NCBI RefSeq assembly: GCF_019396345.1
Contig: NZ_JAHKRM010000031.1
Coordinates: 102,367 to 166,366, forward strand
Length of the DNA: 64,000 bases
Direction: 5' to 3'
DNA from: Nonomuraea guangzhouensis
GTDB taxonomy: Bacteria > Actinomycetota > Actinomycetes > Streptosporangiales > Streptosporangiaceae
Shown here one piece after another: positions 52,345 to 60,517 of this stretch (its first letter is position 1; the number at the start of each line of letters is the position of its first letter). Under the pieces are notes generated by a model that worked only from the letters and a program-made list of their open reading frames with translations, was not told where the DNA came from and did no database searches. The position numbers were made by a program, and so were the translations under genes.

Positions 52345-53490
52345 TCAGCTCGACAGGCGGATCGGCATGATCAGGTAGCGGTAGTCCGGAACCCCGCCGT
52401 CATCCACAGGCTTGCCGCCGGTGAGGATGGCGGGTTTGGTGGACGTGGTCATCTGCAGCCGGGCGACGTCGGAGTCGATCGCGCCCAGGCCCTCCAGCAG
52501 GAACTGGTGGTTGAAGGCGATGTTCATCTCCTCGCCCTCGTAATCCACAGGCAGCGCCTCGACGGCCTGCGCCTCGTCGCCGCTGCCCGCCTCCAGCACG
52601 ACCTCGCCGCTCTTGAACGCCAGGCGTACCGGCGTGTTGCGCTCGGCGACCAGCGCCACGCGCTTGACCGCCTCGACGAACGAGGCTGTGGACAAGTCCG
52701 CGCGCGCCGAGAACTCCGTCGGCAGCAGCGAGCGGTACTTGGGGAACTCCGGGTCGAGCAGCCGCGTGGTGGTCCGCCGTCCGGCGCTGGAGAAGCCGAT
52801 CATGCCCTCTCCGGTGCCGCCCGCCGAGCTGAGCGCGATCTCCACCTCGGCGCCGGTCGCGCCGAGCGCCTTGGCCGAGTCGGCGAGTGTCTTGCCGGGG
52901 ATCATCGCGATCGCCGCGAAGTCGGGCTGGTCCGGCTGCCACTTCAGTTCGCGTACGGCCAGGCGGTAGCGGTCGGTGGCGGCGAGGGTGACGGTGTCGC
53001 CCTCGATCTCCATCCGTACGCCGGTGAGCATGGGCAGCGTGTCGTCCCGGCCGGCGGCGACGGCGACCTGGCCGACGGCGGAGGCGAAGACGTCGCTGCC
53101 CACCCGGCCGGCGGCCGGCGGCATGGCCGGGAGCGACGGGTAGTCCTCCACAGGCATGGTCAACAGGGTGAACCGGGCGCTGCCACACGTGACGACCGCC
53201 TTGGCTCCCTCCACGACGAAGTCCACAGGCTGTGCGGGAAGCGCGCGGGTGATCTCGGCGAGCAGCTTGCCGGAGACCAGGACGACGCCGGCCTCACCGG
53301 TGTGGAGTTCGAGCGTCACCTCCGCGGAGACCTCGTAGTCGAAGCCCGACAGCTTCAGCTGCTGGTCCTCGGTGACCTCCATGCGCATGCCCGCGAGGAC
53401 GGGCACCGACGGCCGCGCGGGGAGGCTGCGTGCCGTCCATGCCACCGCCTCAGCGAGGACGTCTCGCTCGATTCGGAACATCACGGTCAT
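52345..53490 (-). CDS. dnaN: DNA polymerase III beta clamp
   Basis: A 381-residue sliding clamp of three similar domains. MFRIERDVLAEAVAWTARSL starts domain I; LTGVRMEIEGDTVTLAATDRYRLA is the domain II core; the end PDYRYLIMPIRL is the conserved C-terminal peptide-binding segment. Tethers polymerase and repair proteins to DNA. Lies leftward from the origin. Confidence 0.98.
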   Translation of the reverse strand: MTVMFRIERDVLAEAVAWTARSLPARPSVPVLAGMRMEVTEDQQLKLSGFDYEVSAEVTLELHTGEAGVVLVSGKLLAEITRALPAQPVDFVVEGAKAVVTCGSARFTLLTMPVEDYPSLPAMPPAAGRVGSDVFASAVGQVAVAAGRDDTLPMLTGVRMEIEGDTVTLAATDRYRLAVRELKWQPDQPDFAAIAMIPGKTLADSAKALGATGAEVEIALSSAGGTGEGMIGFSSAGRRTTTRLLDPEFPKYRSLLPTEFSARADLSTASFVEAVKRVALVAERNTPVRLAFKSGEVVLEAGSGDEAQAVEALPVDYEGEEMNIAFNHQFLLEGLGAIDSDVARLQMTTSTKPAILTGGKPVDDGGVPDYRYLIMPIRLSS

Positions 53491-53599
53491 CAGCCTCCTG
53501 ATTTCGTCGTTGACCCAAGTGTCGCCTCTCCCGCACCTGAGTTCCGGGAGAACCCCTCTATGGGTCTTGAGTTTCTTAGTTAGAGAGATAGGTGGTCTT

Positions 53600-54000
53600 C
53601 ACACTAGGGGGTGTGGATAGTGTGGACAACCAGCGTTTCCGCAGGTCAATGTGCGTGGCGTCATCCACTGAGGATGTGGGTGGAGCCTGGGGGAAACTTC
53701 GCTGCCTGGGGATGAACGTTCGTTGCCCACAGCTCGTCCCCAGATCATGGTGCGTTCATCCACCGGCTATCCACGAGGTTTCCACAGGTTGTCCACGGGG
53801 TAAACGGCCTCGCGGCGACCCCTCAAAAGACTGTGCACAGGCCGTCCACAAGTCATCAACAGGTCGTCCCCAAGTTGTCCTCAGGATGTCCCCAGATTTA
53901 TCCCCAGGCTCTGTGCGGGATTTTTCTGGCGAAGATAGGACGTACGGCCGCCGCGTTCCGGCGTTTCCCCTGATCCACAGTGTTATCCACAGGCTGTGCA
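53600..54000. other. oriC, DnaA-box cluster between dnaN and dnaA
   Basis: A 515-bp gap between dnaN and dnaA holds many DnaA boxes of both orientations. Perfect or near-perfect: CTATCCACA at 53612-53620, TTGTCCACA at 53621-53629 (both reverse), TTGCCCACA 53723-53731, CTATCCACG 53767-53775, TTGTCCACG 53789-53797, CCGTCCACA 53842-53850, TTGTCCTCA 53875-53883, TTATCCCCA 53898-53906, TGATCCACA 53971-53979 and TTATCCACA 53983-53991. Gene orientation flips between dnaA and rpmH, not here, but both box clusters flank dnaA. Position and density make this the origin. Confidence 0.92.
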
Positions 54001-54006
54001 TGACGG

Positions 54007-55578
54007 TCAGGATCCACGCGACGTCTGTTTGATACGCATTGTTAGCTCGTTGACCTGGTTGTACATCGACCTGCGCTCCGCGATGAGCGAGCGGATCTTG
54101 CGCTCGGCGTGCATGACGGTCGTGTGATCGCGGCCGCCGAACTGCTGCCCGATCTTCGGCAGCGACAGCTCCGTCAGCTCCCGAACGAGGTACATCGCGA
54201 TCTGCCGGGCGTTGACCAGAGCCCTGCTGCGCGAGCTGCCGCACAGGTCGTCGATGCTGATGCCGAAGTATTCGGCGGTCTTGGCCATGATCGTGGCGAT
54301 CGTGATCTCGCCCCCGCCGTCGGAGGTGATCAGGTCCTTCAGCACCACCTCGGCCAGCTGGAGGTCCACACCCTGCCTGTTGAGGCTGGCGAACGCGGTC
54401 ACCCTGATCAGGGCGCCCTCCAGCTCGCGGATGTTGGTGGAGATGCGGCTGGCGATGTACTCCAGGACCTCGGGCGGCGCGGCCAGGCCCTCCTGGATGG
54501 CCTTCTTCCGGAGGATCGCGATGCGAGTCTCCAGCTCAGGGGGCTGGACGTCGGTGATCAGGCCCCACTCGAACCGGTTGCGCAGCCGGTCCTCCAGCGT
54601 GATCAGCTGCTTCGGCGCCCGGTCGCTGGAGATCACGATCTGCTTGTTGGCGTTGTGGAGGGTGTTGAACGTGTGGAAGAACTCCTCCTGCGTCTGCTCC
54701 TTGCCCTCCAGGAACTGGATGTCGTCCACGAGCAGGATGTCGATCGCCCGGTAGCGGCCGCGGAAGCCGTCGGCCTTGTGGTCGCGGATGCTGTTGATGA
54801 AGTCGTTGGTGAACTCCTCCGAGCTCACGTACCTCACCCGCGCGCCGTCGTACAGGCTCTGGGCGTAATGCCCGATCGCGTGCAGGAGGTGGGTCTTCCC
54901 CAGGCCGGAGTCGCCGTAAATGAAGAGTGGGTTGTACGCCTTTGCGGGGGATTCGGCTACGGCCACCGCGGCCGCGTGGGCGAATCGGTTGCTGGCCCCG
55001 ATGACGAATGTCTCGAAGGTGTACTTCTGGTTGAGCCGGGCGGGTTCGCTGGGCTTGTTGCTCTTCGCTTCCCAGCGGTTCTGCGTCGGCTCCGGCAGTT
55101 TCTCCACAGGGGACTGCGCCTGTTCAAAAGAGAACGTGGGCTGTGGATATTCGGTGGATATCTGGGCCGCGTCCGGCTGTGGAGAATAGAACTGCGGAGG
55201 CTCGGAAGCCTGGTAGTGCTGCACCGATGGGGGCTGTGCATAACGTGGCTGCTGATCCGGGCCCTGGGGATAATTTTGAGCCACAGGCTGTGGATGAAGG
55301 TCCGGCATCTGCTGCTCGGGGGCCGTCGTGTCGATCATCACGGCCAGGCGCATGGCCCGGCCGAGCTCCTGGGAGAGCGCGTGGGCCACGAGGGAACGCA
55401 GCTTGCCCTCGATGAGGTCCTTCAGGAAGTCGTTGGGGACGCCCAGCACGATCGTGTCGTTGGCCAGGGCGATCGGGCGCACCATGGACAGCCAGGTGCG
55501 CTGCTGTATGGGGACGTTCTCGTTGAGGAAGTTGCTCAGGGCCCTCTGCCATACCGTGCCGAGGTCGACACCGTTCAT
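54007..55578 (-). CDS. dnaA: Chromosomal replication initiator DnaA
   Basis: A 523-residue initiator. Domain I (1-90) VWQRALSNFLNENVPIQQRTW; domain II is a long Pro/Gln-rich linker (about 105-200: PQPVAQNYPQGPDQQPRYAQ); domain III AAA+ has Walker A GDSGLGKTHLLHAIGHYAQ, Walker B LLVDDIQFLEG; domain IV HTH signature is the GGRDHTTVMHAERK region. ATG 55578 with GGAGGGG eight bases upstream; longer frames have no support. Box clusters on both sides allow origin firing and autoregulation. Confidence 0.98.
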   Translation of the reverse strand: MNGVDLGTVWQRALSNFLNENVPIQQRTWLSMVRPIALANDTIVLGVPNDFLKDLIEGKLRSLVAHALSQELGRAMRLAVMIDTTAPEQQMPDLHPQPVAQNYPQGPDQQPRYAQPPSVQHYQASEPPQFYSPQPDAAQISTEYPQPTFSFEQAQSPVEKLPEPTQNRWEAKSNKPSEPARLNQKYTFETFVIGASNRFAHAAAVAVAESPAKAYNPLFIYGDSGLGKTHLLHAIGHYAQSLYDGARVRYVSSEEFTNDFINSIRDHKADGFRGRYRAIDILLVDDIQFLEGKEQTQEEFFHTFNTLHNANKQIVISSDRAPKQLITLEDRLRNRFEWGLITDVQPPELETRIAILRKKAIQEGLAAPPEVLEYIASRISTNIRELEGALIRVTAFASLNRQGVDLQLAEVVLKDLITSDGGGEITIATIMAKTAEYFGISIDDLCGSSRSRALVNARQIAMYLVRELTELSLPKIGQQFGGRDHTTVMHAERKIRSLIAERRSMYNQVNELTMRIKQTSRGS

Positions 55579-55728
55579 GTGCGGTACCCCTCCTTCCTCT
55601 CGCGGCCCCCCGCGATCGATCGTCCACCGCTTATCCGCCGCGGCCATCGGTCCGCTGCGGCCTGTCGCTGATTGAGCTGCTGGTTGATTCGCGCACGTAC
55701 GTCTAGGTTGTCGGTGCGCCGTGGCCGG

Positions 55729-55998
55729 TTGTCCACCGCAGTCGGTTATCCACATGGAGCTCCCGCCCCGTGGGGCGGCCGGCGCCTTCGTCCACAGCGT
55801 GGTGTCCGAGCTGGACACCCAGATCATCCACAGGGGATCCACAGGTTGTGCACAGGCCCTGAGCGGCTCCGGGAAGGGCCGACACTAGCCCTGTGCACAG
55901 CTGTGTTCAAGCGTTGTCCACAGCCTAGTGGCACCTGGACCCACATACTGTGGACGCGGCCGGGGCGGTGGAAAACCCGCATGTGGATTAGTGGATAA
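55729..55998. promoter_or_regulatory. Second DnaA-box cluster, dnaA–rpmH gap
   Basis: The 585-bp gap between dnaA (55578) and rpmH (56164) holds at least nine boxes: TTGTCCACC 55729-55737, TTATCCACA 55746-55754, TCGTCCACA 55788-55796, TCATCCACA 55824-55832, GGATCCACA 55835-55843, TTGTGCACA 55846-55854, TTGTCCACA 55914-55922, and reverse boxes at 55982-55990 and 55990-55998. It would serve dnaA autoregulation and may be part of the origin. Confidence 0.85.
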
Positions 55999-56020
55999 CT
56001 CGTTGGGGCCGGTCGCCAGT

Positions 56021-56050
56021 TTGACCTGAGGCATGCTTGCCCCGTAACGT
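56021..56050 (+). promoter_or_regulatory. rpmH–rnpA promoter
   Basis: TTGACC (56021-56026), 18-bp spacer, TAACGT (56045-56050), 113 bp before rpmH and just beyond the DnaA-box cluster. Confidence 0.7.
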
Positions 56051-56163
56051 GCCATGGTCGGCTTGTCACGCGACGGCTATTTCGCGTGCCCTCGCTCTCT
56101 TGGCAAGCCAGCCATGTGTGTATCAGCGCCCTTGCGGCGCACCTTCAAGCCTGGAGCCCACCC

Positions 56164-56301
56164 GTGAGCAAGCGTACTTTCCAGCCGAACAACCGTCGCC
56201 GCGCGAAGACCCACGGCTTCCGGCTGCGGATGCGCACCCGGGCCGGTCGCGCCATCCTGGCCGCTCGCCGCCGTAAGGGCCGCGAAACGCTGTCGGCCTG
56301 A
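56164..56301 (+). CDS. rpmH: 50S ribosomal protein L34
   Basis: A 45-residue basic protein, SKRTFQPNNRRRAKTHGFR and GRAILAARRRKGRETLSA, the full length of L34. GTG 56164 start. First gene of the rightward rpmH–rnpA–yidD–yidC–khpB set. Binds 23S rRNA in the large subunit. Confidence 0.98.
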   Translation: MSKRTFQPNNRRRAKTHGFRLRMRTRAGRAILAARRRKGRETLSA

Positions 56302-56360
56302 TCGACTCGCGTCCGATAGTCCGCCCGCCGGTGAAGTCCGCCGGCGGGCGATAGGCGTAT

Positions 56361-56726
56361 ATGGTGCTTTCCCGTCATTCCCGCATGCGACGCGGGGAGG
56401 AGTTCGAGGCGGCCGTCAAGCGTGGCAAGCGCGCGGGTCGTCCCACTCTTGTAGTGCATCTCGGCATTTCTGGGGATTCGACGCCTCTGGTTGGTTTCGT
56501 GGTGAGCCGAGCCGTCGGCGGCGCCGCCGTCAGGAACAAGGTCAAGCGACGGCTCCGACACCTGATGCGGGACCGTCTCGACCGGCTCCCGCGAGGTAGC
56601 CTGCTGGTGGTACGCGCCAATCCACCGGCCGCGTCAGCGCGATACGAGCACCTAGCCGCCGAGCTCGATCTCGCGTTGGATCGTTTGCTCAGGCGGCGCG
56701 AGTCCGCGATGGATGGACACAGATGA
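56361..56726 (+). CDS. rnpA: Ribonuclease P protein component
   Basis: A 121-residue protein. RMRRGEEFEAAVKRGKR starts the fold; the RNR-type signature is AAVRNKVKRRLRHLMRD. It assists the RNase P RNA in tRNA 5' maturation. ATG 56361, or GTG 56364 next to it, can serve as start. Overlaps yidD by 4 bp. Confidence 0.96.
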   Translation: MVLSRHSRMRRGEEFEAAVKRGKRAGRPTLVVHLGISGDSTPLVGFVVSRAVGGAAVRNKVKRRLRHLMRDRLDRLPRGSLLVVRANPPAASARYEHLAAELDLALDRLLRRRESAMDGHR

Positions 56727-57001
56727 CCGAGCAGCCGCAAGGGATGCCGAGCCTCGCCGCTCGGGCGTTGATCATCCCGATCCGGTTCTACCGGGCCTTC
56801 ATCAGCCCGATGCTCGGTCCGCGCTGTCGTTTCTATCCGTCGTGCAGTGCTTACGGGCTCGAGGCGATAGCCGTACATGGTGCATTGCGCGGCACATGGC
56901 TGACTGTCCGGCGCATCGGGCGGTGCCACCCATTCCATCCCGGAGGTATAGACCCGGTGCCCCCACGCCCGGTTCGGTCCCACGAAACGCAAGGGAGATA
57001 G
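56723..57001 (+). CDS. yidD: Membrane protein insertion efficiency factor YidD
   Basis: A 92-residue YidD: IPIRFYRAFISPMLGPRCRF with PSCSAYGLEAI and CHPFHPGGIDPVP, the CxxxPSCSxY and HPGGxDPVP signatures. Peripheral membrane helper of YidC. ATGA overlap with rnpA. Confidence 0.96.
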   Translation: MTEQPQGMPSLAARALIIPIRFYRAFISPMLGPRCRFYPSCSAYGLEAIAVHGALRGTWLTVRRIGRCHPFHPGGIDPVPPRPVRSHETQGR

Positions 57002-57005
57002 CTCG

Positions 57006-57962
57006 GTGGAGCTGTCCTGGCTGAGCTGGCTCTATGAAGCCGTAGCCCATGTCATCATCTGGATCCATCAGGGATATAGCACATTCCTCAACCCGGACAG
57101 CGGGCTGACCTGGGCCCTGACCATCGTCACGCTGACCGTGTTCATGCGGGTTCTGATCTTCCCGCTCTTCCTGAAGCAGATGCGCTCGTCGAAAAAGATG
57201 CAGGAACTCGCCCCCAAGGTGGCGGAGCTCCGCAAGCGTTACAAGAACGACAAGCAGCGCATGAACCAGGAAGTCATGGCGCTCTACCAGGGAGCGGGCG
57301 CCAATCCGCTCGGTGGCTGTCTGCCCGTGGTCGCGCAGTTCCCCATCTTCATCTCGATGTTCACCGTGCTGCGGGCCATGGCCGACGGCCGCCCGGTCTA
57401 CGGCATGACGCAGCAGCTCGTCGACAGCGCCCGATCCGCGCACATCTTCGGCGCGCCGCTCCCGGCCAGCTTCTGGATGTCGCAGGCCCAGGTCGAGGGT
57501 TTCGGGGCCACCGTCGTCACGACGAAGATCGTGCTGGGTGTGTTCGTGGCGATCAGCTCGCTGACCACGTTCCTCACCGTCCGGCAGAGCGTCACGCGCT
57601 CGATGGCCCAGATGCCGGACAACCCCATGGCGCAGCAGCAGAAGATCCTGATGTACATCTCTCCGCTGTTCGCCTTCTTCAGCCTCAACTTCCCGCTGGG
57701 CCTGATCATGTACTGGGTCACCACGAACCTGTGGACGCTCGGCCAGCAGCACTGGTTCTACAGCCGGCACCCGATGCCGCAGTTCGACGCCAAGGGCAAC
57801 CCGGTTCCGGTTGAGCCGAAGCCCGGCCTGCTCACCAAGTTCCGCAAGCCCGCCGCCACTCCGGAAGAGGACGTGCCTCCCGCGCCACCGGAGCCTAAGA
57901 TCATTCGGCAGCAGCCCAGTCGCCAGTCCCGCAGCAAGCGCACCGGCAGCAAGAAGTCGTGA
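57006..57962 (+). CDS. yidC: Membrane protein insertase YidC
   Basis: A 318-residue Oxa1/YidC insertase, the Gram-positive-type form without the large periplasmic domain. Five TM segments with LTWALTIVTLTVFMRVLIFPLF, the GANPLGGCLPVVAQFPIF segment and SLNFPLGLIMYWVTTNLWTL, then a basic tail rich in Lys/Arg/Ser for ribosome contact. GTG 57006 start. Confidence 0.96.
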   Translation: MELSWLSWLYEAVAHVIIWIHQGYSTFLNPDSGLTWALTIVTLTVFMRVLIFPLFLKQMRSSKKMQELAPKVAELRKRYKNDKQRMNQEVMALYQGAGANPLGGCLPVVAQFPIFISMFTVLRAMADGRPVYGMTQQLVDSARSAHIFGAPLPASFWMSQAQVEGFGATVVTTKIVLGVFVAISSLTTFLTVRQSVTRSMAQMPDNPMAQQQKILMYISPLFAFFSLNFPLGLIMYWVTTNLWTLGQQHWFYSRHPMPQFDAKGNPVPVEPKPGLLTKFRKPAATPEEDVPPAPPEPKIIRQQPSRQSRSKRTGSKKS

Positions 57963-57982
57963 ACACGAAGGAGAGGCCGGCC

Positions 57983-58471
57983 ATGACCGAGGCCGAGCAG
58001 GAGAAGGCTCCTGATCTCAACGCGCTCGAGCAGGAAGGCGAGATCGCGGCAGACTACGTCGAGGGTCTCCTGGATATCGCCGACATCGACGGCGACATCG
58101 ACATGGACGTCGAAGGCGACCGTGCGCTGGTGTCGGTCGTCGGCCTCAAGGGCACCGGCCTTGTCGGGCCCGAGGGCGAGGTTCTGGAGGCGCTCCAGGA
58201 GCTGACCCGCCTGGCCGTCCACCGGCAGACGGGGGAGCGGTCCCGGCTGATGCTCGACGTCGCCGGTTACCGGGAGCGGCGGCGCACCGAGCTCACCAAG
58301 CTCGGCACCGAGATCGCCAACGAGGTCAAGGAGAAGGGGGAGCCCAAGGCGCTGCACGCCATGACCCCCTTCGAGCGCAAGATCGTCCATGACGCGGTGG
58401 CGGCCGCCGGGCTCCGCAGCGAGTCCGAGGGGGAGGAACCACACCGGTACGTGGTGGTACTCCCGGCCTGA
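57983..58471 (+). CDS. khpB: KhpB/Jag family RNA-binding protein
   Basis: A 162-residue protein with a KH-II domain (LLDIADIDGDIDMDVEGDRA, GTGLVGPEGEVLEALQELTRLAV) and a C-terminal R3H domain (FERKIVHDAVAAAGLRSESEG, HRYVVV). The acidic N-terminus is short and lacks the Jag_N domain. ATG 57983 is set by GAAGGAGAGG six bases upstream; the GTG at 57959 is the alternative. Binds single-stranded RNA. Confidence 0.93.
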   Translation: MTEAEQEKAPDLNALEQEGEIAADYVEGLLDIADIDGDIDMDVEGDRALVSVVGLKGTGLVGPEGEVLEALQELTRLAVHRQTGERSRLMLDVAGYRERRRTELTKLGTEIANEVKEKGEPKALHAMTPFERKIVHDAVAAAGLRSESEGEEPHRYVVVLPA

Positions 58472-58500
58472 CCCGCCGCGCTTCGCGCGTAGGCTCGCTG

Positions 58501-58539
58501 ACCGGCCGCCGTCCCCGCACTCGGGGGATGGCGGCCGGT
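58501..58539 (+). terminator. Strong hairpin after khpB
   Basis: ACCGGCCGCC (58501-58510) and GGCGGCCGGT (58530-58539) with an inner TCCCC/GGGGA pairing and a short loop. No U-tract. Ends the rpmH–khpB unit, 30 bp after its stop. Confidence 0.75.
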
Positions 58540-58742
58540 CCGTGTACGGGGGTCGCTTTCGGCGGGTGGGGCACCACCGTACAAGTGGGGACTCGAGCCG
58601 CAGAGTGTGCTGAGTGTGGCGCGCGAACCTCATTCAGGCTGCCCCGCTAGTCTGCCAAAGTGATCGCACGCCTAGCCTTGGGTAGAGACCACCGCCCGGC
58701 GCGCCACCCGCCCACAACCCCCCAAGGAAGGGCCACCAACCA

Positions 58743-59444
58743 GTGACCGATGAGCTGCCGCCTCCGCCCGACGAAGCGCGTGAGCTGCCGTCCCCGCCCG
58801 CTGTGGCGCGAGACGTCTTCACGGGCGATGCCTGGGACCGCGCACAGGCGTTCGCCGAGCTCCTGGCCGGCCCCGGGGTGGTACGCGGGCTGCTGGGCCC
58901 GCGCGAGGTCTCACGGATCTGGGATCGCCACCTGCTCAACTGCGCCGTCGTCGCCGAGGCCGTCCCGCAGGAGGTGCGGCTGGTCGACATCGGCTCGGGC
59001 GCCGGTCTGCCGGGCCTCGTGCTGGCGATCGTCCGGCAGGACATCACGGTGACCCTGCTGGAGCCGCTGCTTCGCCGTACCGTCTTCCTGGAGGAGTGCG
59101 TCAAAGCGCTCGAACTGGACAACGTCGAGGTGTTGCGCGGCCGCGCGGAAGAATTGGCAGGCAAACGTGAGTTCGACGTCGCCAGCGCCCGTGCGGTCGC
59201 GCCACTTGACCGGCTGCTGAAATGGGCCATGCCACTCCTTCGCGAAGGCGGCGAGTTGATTGCCATGAAGGGGGAGCGCGCCGCGGAAGAACTTGCCGAG
59301 GCGGAGCCCCAATTGCGGGCCTGTGGGGCGAGGACAGCCGAGCTTGTGACCGTCGGGCGCGGTAAGGTCGAGCCGCCTGCAACATTGGTTCGGGTGGTAG
59401 CGGGTCGTGCGCCGGTGTCCGGTAGGCGGCGACAAAGGAGGTGA
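58743..59444 (+). CDS. rsmG: 16S rRNA m7G methyltransferase RsmG
   Basis: A 233-residue RsmG (GidB). SAM motif I is LVDIGSGAGLPGLVLAI; RIWDRHLLNCAVVAEAVP is the GidB N-terminal signature; ARAVAPLDRLLKWAMPLLREGG follows. The N-terminal 20 residues are Pro/Glu-rich. It methylates G527 of 16S rRNA; loss gives low-level streptomycin resistance. Its last codons form the Shine-Dalgarno of parA. Confidence 0.96.
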   Translation: MTDELPPPPDEARELPSPPAVARDVFTGDAWDRAQAFAELLAGPGVVRGLLGPREVSRIWDRHLLNCAVVAEAVPQEVRLVDIGSGAGLPGLVLAIVRQDITVTLLEPLLRRTVFLEECVKALELDNVEVLRGRAEELAGKREFDVASARAVAPLDRLLKWAMPLLREGGELIAMKGERAAEELAEAEPQLRACGARTAELVTVGRGKVEPPATLVRVVAGRAPVSGRRRQRR

Positions 59445-59449
59445 CGGTC

Positions 59450-60517
59450 ATGCCCATCGCGTCAAGCGGTCTTGGCTGGCCGGACAGCCCTCTGTCCGAG
59501 AGTCCCAGCGGGGTTGGCTGGCCCGAAATAGGCGTGTCGCGACAGCCAATTCCTGGCACTGGCCTGCCACTGGTTGAAAGGATGGCCAACGTGACCCAGA
59601 CCCCCCTAAACCCCGGTGATTCGCCGTTGGTACGAGAGGCGCTCAGCTCAGTGGTTTCACGTGAAACATCTGCCACCCAAACGGCCGCAGCCCAGTCAGG
59701 CCAAGCGCCCGGGGGAGGCGACGGCGCCTGGCCCAGGCCGCCCAAGTGCCGGGTGATCGCCGTGGCGAACCAGAAGGGCGGCGTCGGCAAGACCACGACC
59801 TCGGTCAACATCGCCGCCGCACTCTCCATGCACGGCCAGCGCGTACTCGTCGTCGACCTCGACCCCCAGGGCAACGCCTCGACGGCGCTGGCCACCGAGC
59901 ACCGTGGCGATGTTCCGGACGTCTATCAGGTGCTCGTCGACGACCTGCCGATGGCCGACATCGTCAAGGAAGTGCCGGACATGCCGGGCCTCTACTGCGC
60001 GCCCGCCACCATCGACCTCGCCGGCGCCGAGATCGAGCTCGTCTCACTCGTCGCCCGTGAAGCCCGCCTCCGGCGAGCGCTGACGGCCTTCGAAGCGATC
60101 GAGCTCGACTACATCATCATCGACTGCCCGCCATCGCTCGGCCTCCTGACCGTCAACGCCCTGGTCGCCGCCGAGGAGGTCATGATCCCCATCCAGTGCG
60201 AGTACTACGCGCTGGAAGGCCTGGGCCAGCTCCTCCGGAATGTCGACCTCATCAAGGCACACCTGAACCCCACGCTCAGCCTGTCGACGATCGTCCTCAC
60301 CATGTACGACGGCCGCACCCGGCTCGCGTCCCAGGTCGCCGACGAGGTCCGCGCCCACTTCGGAGAGACCGTCCTCAGCACGGTCATCCCACGCAGCGTC
60401 CGCCTTTCGGAGGCCCCCAGCTACGGTCAGTCGGTCATGACGTACGACCCCGGCTCCAGTGGCGCCATGGCCTACATGGACGCCGCCCGAGAAATAGCCC
60501 ACCGCGCCATCGCCTGA
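59450..60517 (+). CDS. parA: Chromosome partitioning ATPase ParA
   Basis: A 355-residue ParA. After a non-homologous N-terminal ~100 residues (rich in Ser/Pro/Gly, with GLGWPDSP and GVGWPEI as a near repeat) the deviant Walker A is KGGVGKTT (109-116), Walker A' VVDLDPQGNASTAL and Walker B YIIIDCPPSLGLL. ATG 59450 follows a perfect AAAGGAGG at eight bases, inside the rsmG end; the ATG at 59582 is an alternative. A parS site is embedded in codons 69-73. It moves ParB–parS complexes. Confidence 0.94.
   Translation: MPIASSGLGWPDSPLSESPSGVGWPEIGVSRQPIPGTGLPLVERMANVTQTPLNPGDSPLVREALSSVVSRETSATQTAAAQSGQAPGGGDGAWPRPPKCRVIAVANQKGGVGKTTTSVNIAAALSMHGQRVLVVDLDPQGNASTALATEHRGDVPDVYQVLVDDLPMADIVKEVPDMPGLYCAPATIDLAGAEIELVSLVAREARLRRALTAFEAIELDYIIIDCPPSLGLLTVNALVAAEEVMIPIQCEYYALEGLGQLLRNVDLIKAHLNPTLSLSTIVLTMYDGRTRLASQVADEVRAHFGETVLSTVIPRSVRLSEAPSYGQSVMTYDPGSSGAMAYMDAAREIAHRAIA
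59654..59667. promoter_or_regulatory. parS site within parA
   Basis: GTTTCACGTGAAAC, a perfect 14-bp palindrome and the consensus ParB nucleation site. Codons 69-73 of parA read it as Val-Ser-Arg-Glu-Thr. Confidence 0.97.

Noticed and set aside
54109..55671. Long forward frame opposite dnaA
   Set aside because: Shadow frame of GC-rich coding DNA; Arg/Gly/Val-rich with no domain, and dnaA is certain.
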